64,000 nt of DNA from Terebella lapidaria (taxonomy: Eukaryota; Annelida; Polychaeta; Terebellida; Terebellidae): the NCBI GenBank assembly GCA_949152475.1, contig OX424569.1, positions 20,993,170 to 21,057,169 of the forward strand, given 5' to 3'. The position numbers were made by a program, and so were the translations under genes. Positions 55,660 through 64,000 of this stretch are shown here, piece by piece (positions within the stretch are counted from its first letter, which is position 1; each line of letters begins with the position of its first letter). Under the pieces are notes generated by a model that was not told the DNA's origin, made no database searches, and saw only the letters and a list, made by a program, of their open reading frames with translations.

Positions 55660-58600
55660 GGGTATAAGCCAGAAATAGACTTGGGGATGCCTCACACGTT
55701 GAGGATTCCGTTTTAAGTGACGTCATTTCGCCAGATGTATGGTTGCCTAGGGAGACAACGCGAAGCGATATTGATCCACGTGCTTGTTTATTTTGCGCGT
55801 GTGGAAGTCTGGTTTTGGGAAAAGCAAAAATTCCGATGGTATTCCCCGGGATTTGGAGTAGAGAAAGATTTTGCTGAATGTATGCTATGTCGGCAATTGC
55901 GATCTAAGAACGAGCTAAATTGACAGGGGTCCTGTTCAACGTCATTTTATGAAAAATTGGTACTATCATGCTCTATAGTGACCTAGATTTTATTGAAGTA
56001 CTATGATTATACTATCACACCCTGTCAACCGTTAAGCCCTAATTTTTTTTTGGAAAGGTGAAACGCACACCCGAAGTTGCCCAATTTAACATTGATTTAA
56101 ATGCAGCCAATAATTGGTCATTTCAACCCTTAAGGAATCACAGAAATTTATTTTTTCATGCATCAGGATACTTGAAAAGGCATGAAATGATGAATTGTGT
56201 GACCACTGAAGATATTCAATACAAATTAAAGAATATTTTGGCATGTTTGGCTGGGCTCCAAGGGAAATGGAAAAATACATGTTAAATACACTGACGGCAA
56301 TGATTGAGAAATTGTCTTCCACACTTATTGGAAGAAATATGTAACTATGTGTACAAATTTGTGTACGAAATAAAAATTATCATTATACAGGATTTACTCG
56401 AGGCCGACTGAGAGCCCAGAAACTGTGGAACACCCCCCTCCCCCCCATTCCCCCCCCCCCCCGCCCCGAGGTTGCAATTGACCAAAAACGGGTCGGCCTG
56501 GCGGCGCATTTGAGACTCATAAATAGCATGCCTCGTCACTTGGATATAGCACTGGACCTTACAGTGTGCATCTACATCATAAATATCAGTTGCTTAAAAC
56601 CTAATAAGCTGGTTTTTGCAAGTTTTTGTAGTTTTTGCTATGCTTTACAAACAATATATTGCGTTTCTTTTTGAATTAATATGTATTTTTCGTTAGAATT
56701 TGTTCAAAATAATGTTACTCAGCTAAGGAATATTTCACCAAATTGTATACAGTGCTAGTTGCAATCACATCATGTATCAATCCTGAAAATTTGAAACATA
56801 TCTTAAGAGAACTCAATTGGCTGTTGAACAATAAACGTTTGATATAGTGCTCCATTGGTGATTTTCAGCACTAGGGGGTACCGGTATGAATTGTGCTGTT
56901 ACATGAGAACGCAATGAGATATGAAGTAGATATTTTAGGTCCTGACTGGCCATATATCACTCTATCTCATAGTAGAGTATCAAGTCTCTATTCAAAATAT
57001 CATATATATGAAGGGTATAAGCCAGAAATAGACTTGGGGATGCCTCACACGTTGAGGATTCCGTTTTAAGTGACGTCATTTCGCCAGATGTATGGTTGCC
57101 TAGGGAGACAACGCGAAGCGATATTGATCCACGTGCTTGTTTATTTTGCGCGTGTGGAAGTCTGGTTTTGGGAAAAGCAAAAATTCCGATGGTATTCCCC
57201 GGGATTTGGAGTAGAGAAAGATTTTGCTGAATGTATGCTATGTCGGCAATTGCGATCTAAGAACGAGCTAAATTGACAGGGGTCCTGTTCAACGTCATTT
57301 TATGAAAAATTGGTACTATCAATGCTCTATAGTGACCTAGATTTTATTGAAGTACTATGATTATACTATCACACCCTGTCAACCGTTAAGCCCTAATTTT
57401 TTTTTGGAAAGGTGAAACGCACACCCGAAGTTGCCCAATTTAACATTGATTTAAATGCAGCCAATAATTGGTCATTTCAACCCTTAAGGAATCACAGAAA
57501 TTTATTTTTTCATGCATCAGGATACTTGAAAAGGCATGAAATGATGAATTGTGTGACCACTGAAGATATTCAATACAAATTAAAGAATATTTTGGCATGT
57601 TTGGCTGGGCTCCAAGGGAAATGGAAAAATACATGTTAAATACACTGACGGCAATGATTGAGAAATTGTCTTCCACACTTATTGGAAGAAATATGTAACT
57701 ATGTGTACAAATTTGTGTACGAAATAAAAATTATCATTATACAGGATTTACTCGAGGCCGACTGAGAGCCCAGAAACTGTGGAACACCCCCCTCCCCCCC
57801 ATTCCCCCCCCCCCCGCCCCGAGGTTGCAATTGACCAAAAACGGGTCGGCCTGGCGGCGCATTTGAGACTCATAAATAGCATGCCTCGTCACTTGGATAT
57901 AGCACTGGACCTTACAGTGTGCATCTACATCATAAATATCAGTTGCTTAAAACCTAATAAGCTGGTTTTTGCAAGTTTTTGTAGTTTTTGCTATGCTTTA
58001 CAAACAATATATTGCGTTTCTTTTTGAATTAATATGTATTTTTCGTTAGAATTTGTTCAAAATAATGTTACTCAGCTAAGGAATATTTCACCAAATTGTA
58101 TACAGTGCTAGTTGCAATCACATCATGTATCAATCCTGAAAATTTGAAACATATCTTAAGAAAACTCAATTGGCTGTTGAACAATAAACGTTTGATATAG
58201 TGCTCCATTGGTGATTTTCAGCACTAGGGGGTACCGGTATGAATTGTGCTGTTACATGAGAACGCAATGAGATATGAAGTAGATATTTTAGGTCCTGACT
58301 GGCCATATATCACTCTATCTCATAGTAGAGTATCAAGTCTCTATTCAAAATATCATATATATGAATTTTTTTTTATTCAGGGTATAAGCCAGAAATAGAC
58401 TTGGGGATGCCTCACACGTTGAGGATTCCGTTTTAAGTGACGTCATTTCGCCAGATGTATGGTTGCCTAGGGAGACAACGCGAAGCGATATTGAGCCACG
58501 TGCTTGTTTATTTTGCGCGTGTGGAAGTCTGGTTTTGGGAAAAGCAAAAATTCCGATGGTATTCCCCGGGATTTGGAGTAGAGAAAGATTTTGCTGAATG

Positions 58601-58853
58601 TATGCTATGTCGGCAATTGCGATCTAAGAACGAGCTAAATTGACAGGGGTCCTGTTCAACGTCATTTTATGAAAAATTGGTACTATCATGCTCTATAGTG
58701 ACCTAGATTTTATTGAAGTACTATGATTATACTATCACACCCTGTCAACCGTTAAGCCCTAATTTTTTTTTGGAAAGGTGAAACGCACACCCGAAGTTGC
58801 CCAATTTAACATTGATTTAAATGCAGCCAATAATTGGTCATTTCAACCCTTAA
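55660..58853. repeat. Tandem 1.36-kb repeat, two full copies and a partial
   Basis: Units start with GGGTATAAGCCAGAAATAGAC at ~55660, ~57014 and ~58380 (spacing 1353 and 1367). Copies are nearly identical (an A insertion near 57320, a G/A change near 56811/58162, a T run before copy 3). Copy 3 stops at ~58853. Each full copy holds a C-rich tract (about 56432-56466 and 57785-57819) and identical short ORFs on both strands without recognisable domains. This is a recent amplification. Confidence 0.95.
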
Positions 58854-58944
58854 GCAAAGGCGCTATACATGCACTTTACCCCAGTCTAGAATTACTACAC
58901 AACTGCCAAAATCCCGCGCTATAGCATCCTATTCGTTATTGAAG

Positions 58945-59432
58945 ATTTGAAGCCAGGAATAGACTTGAGGGAAGCCACACACGTTGAGGATTCCTTTTAA
59001 AGTGGCGTTAAAATATTTCGTCAGATGTATGGTTGCCTTGGGGTAGATGTTGTTTTTGGGGGTTCATGAGTTTCCCTGTCATTTCTTTTCTCTCACTTCG
59101 TATGCCTGATATGGCTTTCTGTCCCCGGACTATGAGATTGGATAACGGACCCTGTTTTGTTTGCTCGGAATACTTAATACTGGGTATTGATTCCTCGTCT
59201 ATTACTTATATTGCTAGGTCAGCAATTGCGATCTGAAAACGGGCTAAATTGACAGGAGTCCTGTTCAACGTCATTTTATGAAAAACTGGTACTGCAATGC
59301 TATATAGTGACATAGATTTTTTTGAAGGACTATGTTTTTATTGTCATTTCCTATCAACCGCTAAGCCCCAATTTTTTTTGGAAAGGTGAAACGCACATCC
59401 GAAGTTGCCCAATTTAACATTGATTTAAATGC
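58945..59432. repeat. Diverged fourth copy of the 1.36-kb repeat (partial)
   Basis: It shares AGACTTGAGGGAAGCC, CACACGTTGAGGATTCC, GTCCTGTTCAACGTCATTTTATG and GGAAAGGTGAAACGCACATCCGAAG with the array but is much more diverged, and ~150 bp in the middle (59045-59215) is unrelated. Confidence 0.85.
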
Positions 59433-60377
59433 ACCCCAAAATTTCTTTTCTATCCTGGATGATCGGTGCCCATATACTTCGGCGTGGAGGTATATAGTTA
59501 ATATCAGTGAGTAATGTATAATATGTGTGTGAACGGACGATGTGAAAGTGAAATTTAAGTGATATATTCGTACTGCACTTTGAAAAATGTCCTGTGAGAA
59601 CTGGCACACGAGGTAGTTGTTGACCAAAATATTAGGTAATTTCCAACAAACTGTACCCAAAAACTGAATCTGTCGATCCATAATGAAATGTACATGTTTG
59701 TTAGGCACATTGGTGGGGCATTTGTGATATTTTATCGCTAAGCCCCAAGTATCGCAGGGAACGCTGTACAGTGTTCATCGTAAGGTAGGTTTAACATAGG
59801 GAGTGAATGTCACTAGAAATGGTGTCTTATGCCCTCAACGCAGAAATGTATTTTCCCCATTTTGTACATTTTTAACATAAATATGATTTAGCTTCCAAGG
59901 TACAGTAGCTATTTGACTTCTGAGATGAATACTAAATCATTTTACTGTAATCAGGGTGCTAACTTGGGAATATGATTAGACATATCTATAAATTGCTATA
60001 CTTAGCGATGGAATATGCCATTAGGCAATATAGTGTTGGGTATAATACTGCCAAACATGTATATATAACAGCTTATCCGGTTTTCGAGATTGACGAACCG
60101 GATTCTTAAAAAAAAAATGGTTCTGTTCAAGTCATATGCATTTTCCACTTTAATCAACAATCTTGGTGTTCACTACTGGGTTAGTGAACCTATAGTACTG
60201 ACCCAACAAAAGCTGTATGATTTTAACTCATCAACTGTTACATGTGACAACATTGTGGGTCATTTTCAGATCATAAGCACATGATCAGTCATCATTATCG
60301 CAGGGAACGCTGTACAGGCATCAAGGGCAAATATCGGGGCACATGTTGGAAAAACCAGGTGATGTTGTGTTTATTAT
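59433..60377. other. Unassigned spacer
   Basis: No gene recognised. A 22-bp direct repeat TATCGCAGGGAACGCTGTACA occurs at ~59753 and ~60297, and a short hairpin (TCCGGTTTTCG...CGAACCGGA) at ~60077-60102. Confidence 0.4.
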
Positions 60378-61130
60378 TGTGGCGATTTTGCCCAAAGATC
60401 GCGGCAGGAGATTCATTGCTAAACACTTTCTTGTTTCTGGCCGCTTCGTGTTCGAAGCACGCTCTCTCCGTTCTTCCCTTTATCCATTATATTATACTGA
60501 ACAGTGACTTTCAAGCCAGCTCTCGTGCACTCACTGGGAGTATAAATACTACGGCCACACCACGTGTGGCCGGAGTCGTTCACAGCAAGAGCACGACGGG
60601 TGAGCTCATGTCATGGGCTCCTCGTCCTGGTTCTAGTAAGGCCAGTCAGGCCTCAGGGACGATTTCCAATCGGGGGCCCAGGAGGGAGACTGTGGTGATT
60701 CAGGGCTCGTCCCTGTGATCACCGGTTTCTCGCCCTGGGATGGTGTGACACAGGTTCTGACTAGACCGTCGGGCTGTCCAGGGTTCTCTCCCTGTGGCAG
60801 TGCCGTCGGTGACGCCGGCCAGCAATATGCCTACGTGTAAGGGTTCCGTGGTGTCGCTCCCATGGCATCTTGGGCTCTACACACGGCTACATTACCATAA
60901 CTGATGTATAATGTATGTTGTATATCTATGATGTGTTATGATGTGATGTATGAAGGCCGGATTCGTCCGGACGGACTGTTACCTGGTTGTAGAGCTAGCT
61001 GGCCACGTGCGCCACGTGGCCAGCTACGTGCGCCCATGCGTCCTGAGGACTGCCCGTTCTCCTCTGGGACAATAAAATAAAGAATGGCAAACCAAAACAA
61101 AGACAATGATAATGTCTCTTAGCATACACG
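60378..61130 (+). mobile_element. 5' LTR of a gypsy-type element
   Basis: It starts TGTGGCGATTTTGCCC, with TATAAATA at ~60539, ACCACGTGTGGCCGGAGTCG after it, GGTGAGCTC (possible splice donor) at ~60600 and AATAAAATAAAG at ~61068 as likely poly(A) signal. The first half matches 31230-30988 (minus), and the start matches the solo LTRs at 41866 and 63660. The 3' boundary is uncertain. Confidence 0.7.
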
Positions 61131-61159
61131 CTCTCACGCTAACCGGGAGCTAACCCAGG

Positions 61160-61985
61160 ATGACTCCGGTCATCCGGGAGGGCGCTCGGATGACCCACAG
61201 GACCGCCGTTGGTCCATGGAGACGTCCCCGGCGTCCTCGACTCCGTCCCCGGACGAGTCAAACCCTGTGGGGTTGCAGCACGTGCTGCCGCAGGATACTT
61301 TATACTGCGATCAAGGTGCGATGGGTGGGCTCAGTGATGAATCCACTCCGCGCGCCCCTCTACCTGGAATGTCGCACCGTGTGCCGCTCTTCCCTCAACC
61401 ATCTGCTGACGTGAGGATGCGAGCACCAGACACCGCGTCCACGCCCGGGTGGATGGACAAGATGTTCCAGCTTCCCCGGCCGGCCGGGTCGTTTCCCTCG
61501 CGGAACCCTGGCTTAGCCACAGGAGGCATCGGACCATCCGTCCAGGGAGCGGTTGATCAGCTCACTCAATCCCTTAATGAGCTGGCTCCTGATGGTCGCT
61601 ATGACCGCGGCCAGTCACCCCACCAGAGGCGGCCAGACCACAGAGTGCGCTCCCCATCTCCGTGACACCAGCTCTCCGCTGAGCGGCATGTGCACTCCTG
61701 TCCGGCATAGTAAACACAACATCTACGCTGGGAGGAGCACTTTTGTGGATTTGCCGGGCGTCCCCATGGTCCCGGGACAGCCTCTTATATGGTCGAGTTT
61801 AGGCTGGGATTTACGTCTGCTATGGGAGAAGTGCCTTCCCGCGGATTTGGGAAACTGGCTCTGGACGCGGTGGTAGTGTCTGGACGTAAGGACTGAGGTC
61901 CGCGGTTCGTCCGCGGAACTCGTCCGGTCGTCTGCACGCTTTTAGGTGACACACCCCTGTGCGCCGCCACCCGTGAGCCAGGCAC
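61160..61985 (+). pseudogene. Gag-like/internal relic of the gypsy-type element
   Basis: An open piece (61216-61665) encodes a Pro/Ser/Arg-rich product with no zinc knuckle. It is followed by the Ser-Thr-Phe-Val-Asp-Leu-Pro-Gly patch (61734-61757) shared with 29465-29440 (minus). No RT, RNase H or integrase is present between the LTRs, so the element is non-autonomous or internally deleted. Confidence 0.5.
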
Positions 61986-62398
61986 TCTAATGTATTTATT
62001 ACAGTTGCAAACGGCAGGAAACCGTTTTTCCCATTATTTTTAATGGGCGACTGTTAAGTCCGCACATGCGGATCAGTTGCGGCAGTGGGTGGACGCTTGT
62101 TTCGTCCGGATCGTACATTACACAACGCGGTCCAGTCGGAATAACCGGAAACCTGACCCTACTTCTAAGAAGGGGGTCGAATGCTACATGCGCAGCATAC
62201 TTTGTGGTTTCTAATCCTTTTCATATCATCGGATAAGATCAATATGGGTCTGGACTTCCTTCAAGGGCAGATCCGGACGACCGCCAGCTATTGATTTCAT
62301 CATGTTCGCCCCCTAACCATTGAGGTTATGGACCTGCCGGCATCTCGTCCGAATGTATAGAAGCCATGCTCCAGTAGTCGATTTATTGGCTCTGGGAT
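61986..62398 (+). mobile_element. 3' internal region of the gypsy-type element
   Basis: Continuous match to the reverse complement of 28745-29220, ending GATTTATTGGCTCTGGGATTG, where the partial LTR begins. Confidence 0.7.
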
Positions 62399-62700
62399 TG
62401 TATAAATACTACGGCCACACCACGTGTGGCCGGATTCGATCACAGCAAGAGCATGACGGGTGAGCTCACGTCATGAGCTCCTCGTCTTGGTTCTAGTAAG
62501 GCCAGTCAGGCCTCAGGGACGATTTCCAATCGGGGGCCCAGGAGGGAGACTGTGATGATTCAGGGCTCGTCCCTGTGATCTGTTACATGGTTGTAGTGCT
62601 AGCTGGCTCCGACGCCCGCCGCGTGCGCCCATGTGCGCCGCGGGCACCGAACGTTATATTATATACCGTGAAAATAATAAAGTAAAGAACAATAGAACAC
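62399..62700 (+). mobile_element. Partial LTR starting at the TATA box
   Basis: TATAAATACTACGGCCACACC to CCCTGTGATC matches 60539-60720. Then GTTACMTGGTTGTAG and TAATAAAGTAAAG match the end of the 5' LTR, with ~250 bp missing between. Everything upstream of the TATA box is absent. Confidence 0.7.
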
Positions 62701-62815
62701 CTGCATGAGTTGTTATGGCAACATCATGCGATGCGCATGAGCGAACGTTGACAGCGGGCATGATACCGGCCAGTATTTGCCCTGATAATATTATATAGGT
62801 ATATAATAATTTGAT

Positions 62816-63016
62816 ATACTAACCGGCAGCATCATTTGCCTATGACGTTTTTGTCAAAACATTCGGTATAATATAATAAATACTACCCTGTGTGTATATT
62901 GGTACCACAGGTTATTCCCCTCGTGAGACATTACCACCCTCAGCTTATGCCTCGGGCAATAATGTCTCCCTCGGGGAATAATCTGCTGTACCAATATACA
63001 CAAAGGGTAGTATTTA
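62816..63016. repeat. Hairpin repeat unit 1
   Basis: AATACTACCCTGTGTGTATATTGGTAC...GGTTATTCCCC and the inverted GGGGAATAATCTGCTGTACCAATATACAC...GGGTAGTATT form an imperfect hairpin with ~55-bp arms. The unit recurs at 63668 with a period of ~204 bp once the inserted LTR is discounted. Confidence 0.85.
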
Positions 63017-63660
63017 TGTAAAGTTTTAACGTCGTCCGCTATCCGGGATCCTCGAGGATTGTCCTCTCACCATGGGTCACAGCGGACGCACGCCCGCTAT
63101 CCTCGGATCCTCGCGGATAGTCCGCTCACCAAGGGTCACTGCGGGTGCAGTGCCTACTCTATCATCAGAACGTTGACCAGGTAGCAGCCCACCCAGCGAG
63201 CCCAGACATGCGGACACCACTCAGATACAGGATCATCACCCGACGGTCCGTCAGAGCCTGTGTCGCACAATCCCAGGTGGGAGACGGGTGATCCAGAGGG
63301 CGTACACCCCCGAGTCATCAAGGTCTACCCCACCTGGGCCCCCTATCGAAATTGTCCCCAGGGGCCCGCGAGGGCCTTAGCCAGAGAGTGAGGACACAGA
63401 GCCCATGGCCGAGCCCTCCATCTTTTCTCGCCCCTTGCTCAGAGACAACTTCTGTGAACACGACTTCAGAGTATTTATACCCCAAAGCACGAGAAACGAA
63501 GGAAGTGACGTAAGACCATTGTTACAGCATACTGGGCGAGAGAGTTGGAGGGCGTTGCTAAGCAGCGCGTGCTTCGAATAGAAGCGTCCAAAACAAAGGC
63601 CTGAAACAAGCGTATTTAACAAAGAATCACCTGCAGCGATCTTTGGGCAAAATCGCCACA
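63017..63660 (-). mobile_element. Solo LTR, 644 bp, TTTA target duplication
   Basis: Minus strand TGTGGCGATTTTGCCC...CTTTACA, with TG...CA ends and TTTA on both sides (63013-63016, 63661-63664). It matches 41158-41866 with a ~75-bp internal deletion near 63240. It splits two tandem hairpin repeat units. Confidence 0.88.
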
Positions 63661-63664
63661 TTTA

Positions 63665-63890
63665 TATAATACTAACCTGCAGCATTATTCTTCAATGACA
63701 TTTTATCAAAACAAACATTCGGTATAATATAGTAAATACAACCCAGTATGTATATTGGTACCGCGGATTATTCCCCTCGTGAGACATTATCAGTAATCTC
63801 TCCCTCGGGGAATAATCCGCTGTACCAATATACATACAGGCAGAAACCCTTATGGGTTTCTGAAATAGGGTTGTATTTATATAATGTATT
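63665..63890. repeat. Hairpin repeat unit 2
   Basis: It repeats unit 1 (ACTAACCTGCAGCATTATTC, ATTCGGTATAATATAGTAAATAC, GTATATTGGTACCGCGGATTATTCCCC and its inverted partner) with an extra small hairpin AGAAACCCTTATGGGTTTCT (63842-63861). Confidence 0.85.
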
Positions 63891-64000
63891 ATGAATTATG
63901 TCAGTCAGTAAATTCGATTACTGTAGCTCATGTAAGGATCATATTATGTGATTGGTCAATACACGTGAAGTAATAAGCCGTGCTCTAGAATTGGAGAGAA
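63891..64000. other. Window end, no feature
   Basis: AT-rich sequence without recognised content. Confidence 0.4.

Noticed and set aside
55717..58643. Repeated 68- and 75-codon ORFs as a small gene family
   Set aside because: They sit in tandem repeat copies, lack recognisable domains, and the diverged fourth copy does not preserve the frames.
59361..59708. Minus-strand ORF as a possible 5' exon of the host gene
   Set aside because: No donor in phase with exon A, no sequence resemblance, and it partly overlaps the diverged repeat copy.

Overview
The window is eukaryotic nuclear DNA that is overwhelmingly repetitive. It fits a repeat-rich marine invertebrate genome (lophotrochozoan or non-vertebrate deuterostome); this is inferred from element types and not proven. 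Supporting signs are GT-AG introns, tRNA-derived SINEs, Ty3/gypsy LTR elements, a CR1/Jockey-like non-LTR element, a pogo/Jerky-type transposase relic, foldback elements, and thousands of bases of repeats carrying AAGGTCA-type motifs. There is no operon-like gene packing and no prokaryotic signature.

Layout. 1-3.3 kb: decayed Ty3/gypsy pol (+) next to a DDE transposase relic. 3.9-7.45 kb: a non-LTR reverse transcriptase relic (-) cut in two by five copies of a 363-bp satellite. 7.5-26.8 kb: about 19 kb of nested repeat families with units of about 323 bp, 870 bp, 1.45 kb x3 and 338 bp. These carry nuclear-receptor-like half-sites, CRE palindromes and perfect X-box palindromes. A 1.36-kb solo LTR sits among them, and its empty site is preserved elsewhere in the window. 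26.8-31.2 kb: rearranged gypsy element (-) in which an LTR is joined directly to the RT active site and the integrase core is missing. 31.8-37.25 kb: two foldback-type elements with arrays of short palindromes, one containing a 134-bp satellite and a SINE. 37.3-47.8 kb: inverted repeats, a second solo LTR, a SINE and a large 134-bp satellite array.

The only convincing host gene lies on the minus strand from 55.2 to 48.18 kb. I assembled eight exons whose splice phases all agree. They encode the C-terminal ~1,605 residues of a very Ser/Arg/Asp-rich, mostly disordered protein. Its first two exons are conserved-looking and perhaps CABIT-like. The gene contains a duplicated exon pair, a pair of in-frame alternative donors 33 nt apart (GC and GT), and an intronic minisatellite made of copies of that exon-end/donor unit. 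Its 5' exons are not visible.

55.7-59.4 kb: three tandem copies of a 1.36-kb repeat plus a diverged fourth, upstream of the visible exons. 60.4-64 kb: a defective LTR element (+) whose internal part is the inverted relative of 28.7-29.5 kb, then a tandem pair of hairpin repeats split by a third solo LTR with a TTTA target duplication. Most long ORFs in the window are by-products of repeats and are not annotated as genes.
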